Below are positions 19,728-28,606 of a stretch of DNA of 64,000 nt, one piece after another. Every line of letters begins with the position of its first letter. Position 1 is the stretch's first letter. The DNA comes from Maricaulis sp036231565 (GTDB lineage Bacteria > Pseudomonadota > Alphaproteobacteria > Caulobacterales > Maricaulaceae), in NCBI GenBank assembly GCA_036231565.1, contig JAZAHA010000017.1, positions 5,415-69,414 on the forward strand. The letters are read 5' to 3'. The notes below the pieces were generated by a model. It had not been told where the DNA came from. It ran no database searches and saw only the letters and a list, made by a program, of their open reading frames with translations. Both the position numbers and the translations under genes were made by a program.

Positions 19728-20942
19728 CTATTCCGCCGCGGTTTCCGCGGCTGTCTTGGCGCCTTCGGCGGCTTCCTCGCGGCCCTTGCCCCAGTAGGAG
19801 ATGCAGGGGATTTTCGTGCGGTCGCAGCGGTCGGCATATTTGCGGGCGATGTCGGTGACCTCTTCCATCAGGCCGTCGGCCAGCGTGGTGGGCTTCAGGC
19901 CCATCCGCAGGAAGGTGTCGTTCTCGACATGAAGCTCGTTCTCGTCGGCCTCGTTGCGCGGGTTCGGGACCAGCTGCATCTCGGCGCCGGCGAGATCGGC
20001 GATCATCTTCGCGAGATCGCGCACGCGGTGCGTCTCGGTCATCTGGTTCATGATGCGCACTTTTTCACCGTGCTGCGGCGGGTTTTCGACCGCCAGCTGC
20101 ACGCAGCGCACCGTGTCCTGGATGTGGATGAAGGCGCGGGTCTGGCCGCCCGTGCCGTGCACCGTCATCGGATAGCCCACGGCCGCCTGCATCAGGAAGC
20201 GGTTCAGCACGGTGCCGTAATCGCCGTCATAGTCGAACCGGTTGATCAGGCGCTCGTCGCGCTTGGTCTCTTCGGTCTGGGTGCCCCAGACGATGCCCTG
20301 GTGGAGATCGGTGATCTTCACCTTGTCGTTCTTGTTGTAGAAATGGAAGAAGAGCTGATCCTGGGTCTTCGTCATGTGGTAGATCGAGCCCGGATTGGCC
20401 GGGTACAGGATTTCCTGGTCCTGCAGGCCGTTCTCGGTCTCCACCTTCACCTTGAGATAGCCTTCGGGGATCTTCATCCCGGCCGTGCCGTAGCCATAGA
20501 CGCCCATCGTGCCGAGGTGGACGAGGTGGATGTCGCGGCCGCTATCGACGATCGCGGCCAGCACGTCATTGGTGGCGTTGAGATTATTGTCGACGGTGTA
20601 GCGCTTGTGGCGGGCCGACTTCATCGAGTACGGCGCGGCGCGCTGTTCGGCGAAATGGATGATCGTGTCCGGCGCTTCCGCTTCGATCAGGTCCAGCAGT
20701 TCCTGGTAGTCCTTGCCGACATTCATGTTCACAAACCGGATTTCACGGCCGGAGACTTCCTTCCAGGCCGCCAGACGTTCCGACATCGGACGGATCGGCG
20801 TCAGGCTGTCGACCTCCAGCTCGACGTCGATCATGCGCCGGGACAGATTGTCCACGATGACAACATCGTGACCGAGATTGGAGAGGTGAAGCGCCGTCGG
20901 CCATCCGCAGAAGCCGTCTCCGCCCAGAACGATTACTTTCAT
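19728..20942 (-). CDS. sqdB: UDP-sulfoquinovose synthase, SqdB/SQD1 family
   Basis: A 404-residue extended SDR enzyme. The N-terminal Rossmann motif is VLGGDGFCGWPTALHL; the GGDGxCGW form is the SQD1/SqdB fingerprint. The catalytic YxxxK is in the SIYHMTKTQ region. It makes UDP-sulfoquinovose from UDP-glucose and sulfite, the head-group donor for sulfolipid. The last 20 residues are Ala/Glu-rich. No sulfoquinovosyl transferase gene is in this window. It is divergent from gap across 382 bases, and a GTTGATCAAC palindrome lies 25 bases upstream of its ATG. Confidence 0.9.
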   Translation of the reverse strand: MKVIVLGGDGFCGWPTALHLSNLGHDVVIVDNLSRRMIDVELEVDSLTPIRPMSERLAAWKEVSGREIRFVNMNVGKDYQELLDLIEAEAPDTIIHFAEQRAAPYSMKSARHKRYTVDNNLNATNDVLAAIVDSGRDIHLVHLGTMGVYGYGTAGMKIPEGYLKVKVETENGLQDQEILYPANPGSIYHMTKTQDQLFFHFYNKNDKVKITDLHQGIVWGTQTEETKRDERLINRFDYDGDYGTVLNRFLMQAAVGYPMTVHGTGGQTRAFIHIQDTVRCVQLAVENPPQHGEKVRIMNQMTETHRVRDLAKMIADLAGAEMQLVPNPRNEADENELHVENDTFLRMGLKPTTLADGLMEEVTDIARKYADRCDRTKIPCISYWGKGREEAAEGAKTAAETAAE

Positions 20943-21324
20943 GAGTTACGCGCCTGCCCTTGACGTGTTGATCAACTGTTGAAAAGGGTTCTCGCAGGGG
21001 GGCAGCGGCATTTCAAGTCCCCGCCTGCGAGAGCTGCTGCGCACCGCGGGCCGGCGATGCGGGCGTTCGGCCGCGGCTCATCGCCCCAAACGGTAACGTT
21101 ACCACGAAAAATTATTTCGGCTTTCCGGGAGGTTGCCGAAGGAGCTTTTCCGGCTCACGCCGCATCCCGCAATTGTGTTTGCTCCGCGGGCAGAATGAAA
21201 AATTTCCCGTCCAGACCCATTTGCCGCACCGCATCGGTGGACGCAGGCGCGAAAGGCCGCTAAATCCGCGCCAAAATCTGGCCGGGAATCTGCCTTCCGG
21301 CGTGCTGCATGGAGAAACAAGAGC
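20943..21324. other. Divergent control region between sqdB and gap
   Basis: This 382-base gap holds no credible gene. It contains the 10-base palindrome GTTGATCAAC at 20967-20976, close to the sqdB start, and the 12-base palindrome GGTAACGTTACC (listed separately). An AT-rich patch near 21104-21118 could seat RNA polymerase. No clear sigma-70 pair was assigned. Confidence 0.5.
21092..21103. promoter_or_regulatory. Perfect palindrome, LacI-family-like operator upstream of gap
   Basis: GGTAACGTTACC is a perfect 12-base palindrome with a central CG, the hallmark of LacI/GalR-type operators. It lies 222 bases upstream of gap and 150 bases upstream of sqdB. In alphaproteobacteria, LacI-family regulators of central carbon metabolism control gap-type genes, which makes gap the likelier target. 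The regulator is inferred. Confidence 0.45.
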
Positions 21325-22338
21325 ATGGCTCTTCGCGTTGCGATTACCGGCTTTGGCCGTATCGGCCGCCTGGCACTGCGTGCCGTCCTGGAAGAAAAGC
21401 GCTGGGACGAGATCGAGGTTGTGGCGATCAATGACAGCTCGACGCCGGAAACCAATGCACACCTCCTGAAGTATGACAGCGTGCACGGCCGCTATCCCGG
21501 CGAGATCAAGGTCGGCGACGACTGGATCGATGCCGGGTTCGGCAAGATCCAGAAAGTGTCCAATCGCGATCCGGGGCAACTGCCCTGGAAGGATCTGGGC
21601 ATCGATATCGTCCTGGAATGCACCGGCAAGTTCAATTCCAGGGAAGCCTCGATGGCGCACATCGAGAGCTCCGGCGCCAAGAAGGTGCTGTGCTCGGCGC
21701 CGGCCAAGAATGCCGACAAGACGATCGTCTACGGCGTGAACCACGACCAGCTGTCGGCCGACGATCTCGTCGTCTCCAACGCGTCCTGCACCACGAACGG
21801 TCTCGCACCGGTCGCCAAGGTGCTCAACGATGCCGTCGGCATCGAGCGCGGCCACATGACGACGATCCACGCCTATACCGGCGACCAGCCGACGCTGGAC
21901 CGCAATCACAAGGACCTGCACCGCGCCCGTGCCGCAGCCATGTCGATGATCCCGACCACGACCGGTGCCGCCAAGGCTGTCGGTCTGGTGCTGCCGGAAC
22001 TCGCCGGCAAGCTCGACGGCGCCTCGGTCCGCGTGCCGACCCCGAATGTGTCGCTGATCGATCTGGTCTTCACGCCGGGCCGCGCCACGACCGCGGAAGA
22101 ACTGGCCGAAGCCGTCAAGGCCGCAGCCGACGGTCCGATGAAGGGTGTGCTGGGCTATGACAGCATTCCGCTCGTCTCCATCGACTACAATCACGACAGC
22201 CGCTCCTCCATCGTCGCGATCGACAAGATCAACGTGGTCGACGAACGCCTCGCGCGCGTCATGACCTGGTACGACAATGAGTGGGGTTTCGCCTGCCGCA
22301 TGATCGACACTGCCGTCGCCATGGGCAAATACCTCTAG
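21325..22338 (+). CDS. gap: Type I glyceraldehyde-3-phosphate dehydrogenase
   Basis: A 337-residue enzyme of normal length. The NAD-binding motif GFGRIGRLALRA is at residues 7-18, and the catalytic cysteine is in SNASCTTNGLAP (about 153-164). The C-terminus has the conserved WYDNEWGFACRM. It interconverts glyceraldehyde-3-phosphate and 1,3-bisphosphoglycerate in glycolysis or gluconeogenesis. GGAGAAACAAGAGC precedes the ATG. pgk follows 22 bases downstream, so the two consecutive steps are probably co-transcribed. Confidence 0.97.
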   Translation: MALRVAITGFGRIGRLALRAVLEEKRWDEIEVVAINDSSTPETNAHLLKYDSVHGRYPGEIKVGDDWIDAGFGKIQKVSNRDPGQLPWKDLGIDIVLECTGKFNSREASMAHIESSGAKKVLCSAPAKNADKTIVYGVNHDQLSADDLVVSNASCTTNGLAPVAKVLNDAVGIERGHMTTIHAYTGDQPTLDRNHKDLHRARAAAMSMIPTTTGAAKAVGLVLPELAGKLDGASVRVPTPNVSLIDLVFTPGRATTAEELAEAVKAAADGPMKGVLGYDSIPLVSIDYNHDSRSSIVAIDKINVVDERLARVMTWYDNEWGFACRMIDTAVAMGKYL

Positions 22339-22360
22339 ATCGCGCTCGGGGCCTTTGATC

Positions 22361-23572
22361 ATGACGCAGATCCGCCGGATCCAGGACGCGGAGGTCGCCG
22401 GCAAGCGCGTCCTCGTGCGTGTCGACTTCAACGTGCCGATGAAGGACGGGCAGGTGACCGACGCCACGCGTCTGGTCTCCGCCATCCCGACCATCGAGCA
22501 TCTCACCGGTGCCGGCGCGAAAGTGATCCTGCTGGCGCATTTCGGCCGTCCCAAGGGGCAGCGCGTGGCGGAGATGTCGCTGGAACCGGTGGCCCAGCCG
22601 CTGGCCGACCTTCTGGGCGTGGCGGTGGATTTCTGCACCGAGACGACGGGTGACGAGGCCCTGTCGGCCGCGGCCGACATGCAGCCGGGCGATGTCCTCC
22701 TGCTGGAAAACACCCGCTTCCATGCCGGCGAGGAAGCCAATGATCCGGCGTTTGCCAGGGATCTCGCCGATCTCGGCGACATCTATGTCAACGACGCCTT
22801 TTCTGCCGCGCACCGTGCGCACGCCTCGACCGAGGGTGTCGCGCGCTTGCTGCCGGCTTATGCCGGCCTCGCCATGCAGCGCGAGATCGACCATCTGGTC
22901 GCCGCGCTGGAAGCGCCGGAACGTCCGGTCATCGCCCTGGTGGGCGGGGCCAAGGTCTCGACCAAGCTGGATCTCCTGAAGAACCTGGTGAAGAAGGTCG
23001 ACATCCTGTTTGTCGGCGGCGGCATGGCCAACACGCTGCTGCACGCCCAGGGCATCCGTGTCGGCGCCAGCCTGTGCGAAAGGGATCTGGTCGATACGGC
23101 CCGCGCCATTCTCGCAACGGCGGAGGAATCCGGCTGCCGCATCATGCTGCCTTCCGACGTGGTGGTGGCGAAGGAATTCAAGCCGAACCCGGAAACCCGT
23201 CTGGCCGCGGTCAATGATGTCGCCGATGACGAGATGATCCTCGATTGCGGTCCGGCCACCGTCGTGGCGCTCGCCATGGCGATGGAAGAGGCAAAGACGC
23301 TGATCTGGAACGGTCCGCTGGGTGCGTTCGAGACGCCGCCCTTCGAGACCGCGACCGTGGCGGCGGCACAGCAGGCAGCAACGGCCGTCAAGGAACGCGG
23401 TCTTGTGGCGGTTGCCGGCGGCGGCGACACGGTGGCGGCGCTGAACCAGGCCGGTGTGTCGAACGATTTCTCCTTCATCTCCACGGCAGGCGGCGCCTTC
23501 CTGGAGTGGATGGAGGGCAAGGTTCTTCCGGGCGTGAGCGTGCTCCGGGACGAGGCCGGCGTCGCAGCCTGA
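22361..23572 (+). CDS. pgk: Phosphoglycerate kinase
   Basis: A 403-residue kinase. It has the signature VLVRVDFNVPMKDG (about 17-30), substrate arginine in HFGRPKG, GGAKVSTKLD (about 190-199) and a C-terminal ATP loop AVAGGGDTVAAL. The start is the ATG at 22361; a TTG two codons upstream is less likely. It transfers the acyl phosphate of 1,3-bisphosphoglycerate to ADP. It lies between gap and the class I aldolase gene, forming a central-carbon cluster. Confidence 0.97.
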   Translation: MTQIRRIQDAEVAGKRVLVRVDFNVPMKDGQVTDATRLVSAIPTIEHLTGAGAKVILLAHFGRPKGQRVAEMSLEPVAQPLADLLGVAVDFCTETTGDEALSAAADMQPGDVLLLENTRFHAGEEANDPAFARDLADLGDIYVNDAFSAAHRAHASTEGVARLLPAYAGLAMQREIDHLVAALEAPERPVIALVGGAKVSTKLDLLKNLVKKVDILFVGGGMANTLLHAQGIRVGASLCERDLVDTARAILATAEESGCRIMLPSDVVVAKEFKPNPETRLAAVNDVADDEMILDCGPATVVALAMAMEEAKTLIWNGPLGAFETPPFETATVAAAQQAATAVKERGLVAVAGGGDTVAALNQAGVSNDFSFISTAGGAFLEWMEGKVLPGVSVLRDEAGVAA

Positions 23573-23706
23573 GCCGCGGGACCGGCTTGCCGCGCCACAA
23601 CTGGTAGCGATAACATCGGGTAGCCCGCGGGCGAGCCCGGCCGATCGCCGGAGGGCGGTGGGCAAGCGGCGCCCGGCGTATTAAAAGGGCTCTGCGGTAG
23701 ACAACG

Positions 23707-23727
23707 GGCGGACCGCGGCGGTCCGCC
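23707..23727. other. Perfect hairpin in the pgk-fba gap
   Basis: GGCGGACCG and CGGTCCGCC form a nine-base perfect stem with a CGG loop, 30 bases before the aldolase start. There is no T-run on the plus strand, so it is not a standard terminator. It may be an mRNA-processing or stability hairpin between pgk and fba. Confidence 0.4.
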
Positions 23728-23756
23728 AATCGGTATTTAAAGCTGGGGTAGACGCG

Positions 23757-24794
23757 ATGGATCTCGATCAACTCAACGAAACCGCCTGTGCCATGGTGGC
23801 GCCGGGCAAGGGCATTCTCGCGGCGGACGAGTCGACGGGCACGATCGGCAAGCGCTTTGCCTCGATCGGTCTGGAGAACACGCCGGACAATCGCCGGGAC
23901 TGGCGCGAAATGCTGTTCCGCACCGAAACGGCGATGAATGAGCACGTCTCCGGCGTCATCCTGTACGACGAGACCATCCGCCAGAGCGCCAAGGACGGCA
24001 CCACGCTGGTCCAGCTGATCCGCAATGCCGGCGCGATCCCGGGCATCAAGGTCGATACCGGCGCCAAGGCGCTGGCCGGCGCCGAGGGCGAGACCGTGAC
24101 CGAGGGCCTGGATGGTCTGCGCGACCGCCTGGCGGACTATTACGAGCTCGGTGCGCGTTTCGCGAAATGGCGTGCCGTCATCAATATCGGCCAGAATGGC
24201 GATGACAGCGTGCCCAGCCAGTACTGCATCAATGTGAACATGCACGCCCTGGCCCGCTATGCAGCGCTGTGCCAGGAAGCCAATATCGTTCCGATCGTCG
24301 AGCCGGAAGTCATCATGGATGGCAATCACTCGATCGAGCGCTGCTATGAAGTCACCGAATTCGCGCTGAAAACCCTCTATCGCGAACTGTTCGACCAGGG
24401 CGTCGTACTGGAAGGCACGATCCTCAAGCCGAACATGGTGATCTCCGGTACCACCGCCGATGACCGTGCGGGCATCGAGGAAGTCGCCGACATGACCGTG
24501 CAGTGCCTGGCCAATTGCGTGCCTGCCGCCGTGCCGGGCATCGCCTTCCTGTCGGGCGGGCAAAGCGACGAGGAGGCCACGGCCCACCTTAACGCCATGA
24601 ATGCCAGCTACGACCTGCCCTGGCCGCTCACCTTCTCCTACGGCCGTGCCCTGCAGGCCGCACCGCTGAAGGCCTGGGCCGGCAAGGCCGAGAATGTTGC
24701 TGCAGGCCAGGCCGCCTTCAACCACCGCGCCCGCATGAACGGCCTCGCCTCGCTCGGCGAATGGGACGCGGCAATGGAGAAGGAAACGGCGTAA
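23757..24794 (+). CDS. Fructose-bisphosphate aldolase, class I
   Basis: A 345-residue class I aldolase. It has the N-terminal GKGILAADESTGTIGKRF (about 19-36), the region VIMDGNHSIERC, and the Schiff-base lysine expected in GTILKPNMV (about 219-227). Late SGGQSDEEAT completes the phosphate site. It interconverts fructose-1,6-bisphosphate with two triose phosphates. It follows gap and pgk in the same direction across 184 bases that contain a strong hairpin. A perfect terminator follows. Confidence 0.95.
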   Translation: MDLDQLNETACAMVAPGKGILAADESTGTIGKRFASIGLENTPDNRRDWREMLFRTETAMNEHVSGVILYDETIRQSAKDGTTLVQLIRNAGAIPGIKVDTGAKALAGAEGETVTEGLDGLRDRLADYYELGARFAKWRAVINIGQNGDDSVPSQYCINVNMHALARYAALCQEANIVPIVEPEVIMDGNHSIERCYEVTEFALKTLYRELFDQGVVLEGTILKPNMVISGTTADDRAGIEEVADMTVQCLANCVPAAVPGIAFLSGGQSDEEATAHLNAMNASYDLPWPLTFSYGRALQAAPLKAWAGKAENVAAGQAAFNHRARMNGLASLGEWDAAMEKETA

Positions 24795-24824
24795 GCCGCC
24801 GGACCTTCGACACGCGATCAAGCA

Positions 24825-24854
24825 AAGCCCCGGCCTGCCAGCCGGGGCTTTTTG
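24825..24854. terminator. Rho-independent terminator after fructose-bisphosphate aldolase
   Basis: The stem AAAGCCCCGGC/GCCGGGGCTTT has a six-base loop followed by TTTTT. It lies 30 bases after the aldolase stop. The matching A-run on the other side lets it also serve the convergent gene ending at 24861. Confidence 0.92.
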
Positions 24855-24860
24855 CTGGTG

Positions 24861-25304
24861 TCAGGATTGCGGTGCCAGAACGTACCAGCGCACGGCCATT
24901 GGGAAAGCCTGCGGATCGGATCCCGTCGCCAGGCTCTCCATGGTCCCGGTCGTCGAGAACATGGCCTGCCACTCCATATCGCCGCCCCGGAAGCGGATTG
25001 CATCGCGTTCTGCGTTGGGCGACTGGGCCGGAATGGCCTCGACCTGGGCGTAGACCTCACCCTCGAAAATCGTCAGGAAGCTGGCATCGTCGACATGTTC
25101 GACGGTCTGGCTCGCCCAACCGACACGCACCGGCCGGCCGGATCGGACATGGTCGATCAGGACGGTCTTGCTTCCGGCCATTGCATCGCCGGCGGCATCG
25201 TTTGCATAGACAAGCCGCCAGTCCGACTGCGCCATCCCAGGCGACGCAAGACACGCCGTTGCGGCCAGAGCCACGACAGTGAACGAAAAGGGATGAGGTT
25301 TCAT
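24861..25304 (-). CDS. Secreted protein of unknown function
   Basis: A 147-residue protein starting at MKPHPFSF, with a Sec signal peptide (cleavage expected after SPGMAQ, about residue 24). The mature part begins SDWRLVYANDAAG and looks like a small beta-rich domain with no cysteines. The spacing of hydrophobic strands and the phrase VLIDHVRSG suggest a surface-adhesin-like fold, but I do not recognise the family. It is convergent with the aldolase gene and shares its terminator. Confidence 0.65.
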   Translation of the reverse strand: MKPHPFSFTVVALAATACLASPGMAQSDWRLVYANDAAGDAMAGSKTVLIDHVRSGRPVRVGWASQTVEHVDDASFLTIFEGEVYAQVEAIPAQSPNAERDAIRFRGGDMEWQAMFSTTGTMESLATGSDPQAFPMAVRWYVLAPQS

Positions 25305-25410
25305 GTTCGGTGCTCCCGGAGTTTCGCGATGCCTGCCTCTAACGTGTGGAGCGGCTGCGAGACAGGGTGCGGGAGTCGCAAGTCCATCACGGTCGTGTGA
25401 GCCGGGAGAC

Positions 25411-25438
25411 AAAAAAACGGGGCCCCGCGGGGCCCCGT
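25411..25438 (-). terminator. Rho-independent terminator after secreted-protein gene
   Basis: The 22-base palindrome ACGGGGCCCCGCGGGGCCCC plus GT is followed on the minus strand by seven T residues. It lies 26 bases after the stop of the gene at 25464-25931. Confidence 0.9.
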
Positions 25439-25463
25439 TCTCGTTTCGGATATCGCCGGTGGA

Positions 25464-25931
25464 CTAGTTGCCCAGCTCGGAGATGGTCAGCGTGGCCGAG
25501 GCCATGCCGCTGCCGGAACCATAGGTGCCGATCCAGATGTCGTACTGGCCGGACCGCGGGCTCGACCAGGACACCATCGGGTTCAGGCCGTTGCTGTCGT
25601 CATTGCAGTACCAGGAGCCGTCCGGCGCGTTGACGACGATCGTCGTGTCGGCGTTCGAGCGGGCACCGATATAGAGCGGCAGGCTGCCGGCATTGTAGTG
25701 CAGGCGGTAGTCCGGAGCGCTGGCGATCATGCCGCGGCAAGAGCCGCCGAGCGAAGAGCCGGCGTCGATATTGCCGCCCGCGGTGATGGAGACCGTGTAC
25801 GGGTCCGGAGCGAAACCGGCCGTCAGCGTGGTCTGGCCGAAGGTCGGGCTTTGCGACCAGTCCTGGGCGGCAGCAGCGCCGGCAACCGCAGCAGCGGCAA
25901 TCGTGGCGGCGAAAATGGTTTTGATGGACAT
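25464..25931 (-). CDS. Small secreted beta-rich protein
   Basis: A 155-residue protein with a clear signal peptide (MSIKTIFAATIAAAAVAGAA, cleavage near residue 22). The mature region has GSCRGMI and WYCNDDSNGLNPMVSW, with two cysteines that could form a disulfide, and a closing SGQYDIWIGTYGSGSG pattern. That last pattern resembles the pre-peptidase C-terminal fold, and Caulobacterales proteins like this are often labelled peptidase S1, yet no catalytic triad is visible. Its own strong terminator suggests high expression. Its role is unknown. Confidence 0.7.
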   Translation of the reverse strand: MSIKTIFAATIAAAAVAGAAAAQDWSQSPTFGQTTLTAGFAPDPYTVSITAGGNIDAGSSLGGSCRGMIASAPDYRLHYNAGSLPLYIGARSNADTTIVVNAPDGSWYCNDDSNGLNPMVSWSSPRSGQYDIWIGTYGSGSGMASATLTISELGN

Positions 25932-26104
25932 GAATTCCCCCTGCGTAAAGATAACGGGAGGCCCACGACCATCCCTCGGGGCTGCTTCTCACATAATGCA
26001 GATGAAGGGAAGCTGAACGTAGGCGCGGTGACGATTTGCCCTGCACGCAATGCCGGGCGCTGAAAACGGTTGTCGGCCGAAGGGCGAGCTGCCAGAAGAG
26101 CCGC

Positions 26105-26719
26105 ATGACGACCGCGCTCTACCTGATCACCCCGCCCCGTATCGACGAGACTTTCGCTGCCCGCCTGGCCGAAACGCTGGATGGCGGCGAGGTGGCGGCA
26201 CTGCAGATCCGCCTGAAGGATCATTCGCGCGACGAGGTCCGGGCCCTCGCCCCGGCCCTTATCGAGGCGGCCCATGCCCGCGACGTGGCCGTGATCCTGA
26301 ATGACGATCCCGAACTCGCCGCCGAACTGGGCTGTGACGGTGTCCATATCGGCCAGCAGGACGGGAGCGTAAAGGCTGCGCGCGCCATCATGGGCAAGGA
26401 CCGCACGGTCGGCGTCACCTGTCATGACAGCCGCCATCTGGCGATGGTCGCCGGCGAAGCCGGTGCAGACTATGTCGCCTTCGGCGCCTTCTATCCGACC
26501 TCGACCAAGGACGCCCCGACGCAGGCCGAGCCGGGCCTCCTGACCTGGTGGACCGAATTGTTCGAACTGCCCTGTGTCGCGATCGGCGGGATCACGGTCG
26601 ACAATGCCGCGCCGCTGGTCGAGGCGGGGGCCGATTTCCTCGCCGTTTCCGGCGGTGTCTGGAACCATCCCGGCGGACCCGCCGCTGCGGTGCAGGCATT
26701 CAACGAAGTGTGCCGCTGA
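26105..26719 (+). CDS. thiE: Thiamine phosphate synthase
   Basis: A 204-residue TIM-barrel enzyme. The motifs ALYLITPP at the N-terminus, QIRLKDHSR (about 37-45), ILNDDPELAAELGCDGVHIG (about 61-80) and CVAIGGITVDNA (about 157-168) define ThiE. It joins HMP-pyrophosphate and thiazole phosphate in the cytosol. The start is ATG 26105, after AGAAGAG. No TPP riboswitch was seen upstream. The Sel1-repeat gene follows 76 bases downstream. Confidence 0.93.
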   Translation: MTTALYLITPPRIDETFAARLAETLDGGEVAALQIRLKDHSRDEVRALAPALIEAAHARDVAVILNDDPELAAELGCDGVHIGQQDGSVKAARAIMGKDRTVGVTCHDSRHLAMVAGEAGADYVAFGAFYPTSTKDAPTQAEPGLLTWWTELFELPCVAIGGITVDNAAPLVEAGADFLAVSGGVWNHPGGPAAAVQAFNEVCR

Positions 26720-26795
26720 GCGGGCAGCTGTGAGGGCCGGATGTGACCGCTATGTCACTTGACCGGCACCCCTGCGTCGCGCTGAAAGAGACGTC

Positions 26796-27929
26796 ATGAT
26801 CCGATCCGTCCTGACCGCTGCCTGCCTTGCTGTCCTCTCCGCCGCTCACGCGCAGGAGGACCCGGGTGCGACATTTCCCGACGAGCTGATCCTGCTGCCC
26901 GAGGACGTGCAGCGCGATGCCCAGGCCGGTGATTTCGATGCCGAGACGGCCGAGGTCCCGACCGGCATGACACCCGCACAGGAAGCCTGGTACCGGGCAC
27001 AGATGGCCTTCGTCAGCGAGGACTGGTACCTGGCGCGCCGTTATGCCGAGACCGCTGCCGTGTCGGGTATCGCCGATGCTGCCGCGCTGGCGGGGCTGAT
27101 GGCACGCGATGGCCGGGGCGGTGAGGCGGACATGGCCGCCGCCGCCGGCTGGTTCCGCCGGGCTGCCGAGCAGGAGCACCCTGTTGCGCTCTACCAGCTC
27201 GGTCTGCTGGCCCGGTTGGGCGATGACAGTCTTGATCTGGGTGAGCCGCGCCGCTGGTTCGAACGCGCTGCCCGGGCCGGTCATATCGACGCCATGGTCG
27301 CCTATGCGCTGGCACTGAAAGCCTCGTCGGTCCCGCAGGATGGCCAGTCGGCCCGGCGCTGGGCGGAACGGGCGGCCCAACAGGGATCGGCCGAAGGCAT
27401 GTACCAGCTGGCCCAGATGCTCGATGCCGGCGATGGCGGTGAACGCGACGCCGAAGGCGCGCGTATCTGGTACGAGCGGGCGGCCGACGCCAATCTGGCC
27501 GAAGGCGCTTTCCAGGCCGGCATGATGTGGGCCGATGGCGAGGGCGGCGAGCAGGACGACGTCGAAGCAAGGCGCTGGCTGCGCATTGCAGCAGAAAGCA
27601 ACTACCCGCCGGCCCAGGGCCAGTACGGGTTGATGCTCTACCAGGGGCGCGGCGGCGAGGCCGATGCCGAGCTGGCGGCCCACTGGTTCGGCCAGGGCGC
27701 GCGCGGCGGCGATGCGGAAAGCCAGTACCTCTATGCCTTCGTGCTGGCCCAGGGGGATGGCGTCGAACAGGATCTCGAGGCGGCCTATCGCTGGGTGGTT
27801 GCAGCCGGCGCGGACGCGCTGGGCGCACCGGTTCACAACCGCGACCGCGACCGTCTGCAGGCTGCACTCGAACGCGCCCTGCCGCTGGAAGTCCAGGCGC
27901 GTGTCCGCGAGGCCGGCGCGGGCGACTGA
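26796..27929 (+). CDS. Sel1-repeat (TPR-like) secreted protein
   Basis: A 377-residue protein with a signal peptide (MIRSVLTAACLAVLSAAHAQ). About seven Sel1-like repeats follow from residue 85, recognisable as AxxWFRRAAEQEHPVALYQL, RRWFERAARAGHIDAMVAYA and later units, each about 36 residues. Sel1 proteins are solenoid scaffolds for protein contacts, here probably periplasmic. It lies between thiE and efp without an obvious link to either. Confidence 0.88.
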   Translation: MIRSVLTAACLAVLSAAHAQEDPGATFPDELILLPEDVQRDAQAGDFDAETAEVPTGMTPAQEAWYRAQMAFVSEDWYLARRYAETAAVSGIADAAALAGLMARDGRGGEADMAAAAGWFRRAAEQEHPVALYQLGLLARLGDDSLDLGEPRRWFERAARAGHIDAMVAYALALKASSVPQDGQSARRWAERAAQQGSAEGMYQLAQMLDAGDGGERDAEGARIWYERAADANLAEGAFQAGMMWADGEGGEQDDVEARRWLRIAAESNYPPAQGQYGLMLYQGRGGEADAELAAHWFGQGARGGDAESQYLYAFVLAQGDGVEQDLEAAYRWVVAAGADALGAPVHNRDRDRLQAALERALPLEVQARVREAGAGD

Positions 27930-28033
27930 GCCGATTGCGGCACCGCGCTTGCCGTTCCCTGTCCTCGCTGATAGGAGAGCGCCACCTCGCGGCCATCCGG
28001 CCGCTGTTCCGCTTATTGCCCCAAGGTGACGGC

Positions 28034-28600
28034 ATGAAGATCAACGGCAATGAAATCCGGCCCGGCAACGTCCTGATGCACCAGGATACGCTGTGGGTTG
28101 CGGTGAAGACCGACCACGTGAAACCGGGCAAGGGCGGCGCTTTCGCCCAGGTCGAGCTGAAGAACCTGCTCGATGGCCGCAAGCTGAACGAACGCTTCCG
28201 CGCCGCCGACAAGGTCGAGCGCGTCCGTCTGGAGCAGAAGGATCACACCTTCCTGTTCGACACCGGCGACATGCTCACCTTCATGGACTCCGAAAGCTAT
28301 GAGCAGATCGAGCTGCAGAAGGATTTCGTCGGCGAGGACCGCGCGGCCTACCTGCAGGAAGGCATGACGGTTGTCGTCGAATTCCATGAAGATCGCCCGA
28401 TCGGCATTTCCCTGCCGCAGCACGTGACGCTGGAAGTGGCCGAGACCGAGCCGGTCGTGAAGGGCCAGACGGCGGCCAACTCCTACAAGCCCGCCATCCT
28501 GTCCAACGGTGTGCGCTCTTCCGTGCCGCCCTTCGTCGGTATCGGCGAGAAGATCATCGTTGCCACCGAGGACGGTTCCTACGTCCGCCGCGCGGACTGA
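28034..28600 (+). CDS. efp: Translation elongation factor P
   Basis: A 188-residue protein of standard length with the three-domain EF-P pattern. Loop HVKPGKGGAF (about 29-38) carries the lysine that is modified by EpmA-type enzymes in many bacteria. The C-terminal PPFVGIGEKIIVATEDGSYV pattern is typical. It relieves ribosome stalling at polyproline. The start is ATG 28034. suhB begins six bases after its stop, so the two are one transcription unit. Confidence 0.97.
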   Translation: MKINGNEIRPGNVLMHQDTLWVAVKTDHVKPGKGGAFAQVELKNLLDGRKLNERFRAADKVERVRLEQKDHTFLFDTGDMLTFMDSESYEQIELQKDFVGEDRAAYLQEGMTVVVEFHEDRPIGISLPQHVTLEVAETEPVVKGQTAANSYKPAILSNGVRSSVPPFVGIGEKIIVATEDGSYVRRAD

Positions 28601-28606
28601 TCCGGC

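Noticed and set aside
26036..26104. An upstream extension of thiE from TTG 26036 and a TPP riboswitch before it.
   Set aside because: The extension is cysteine- and arginine-rich and unlike ThiE. None of the TPP riboswitch landmarks was seen.
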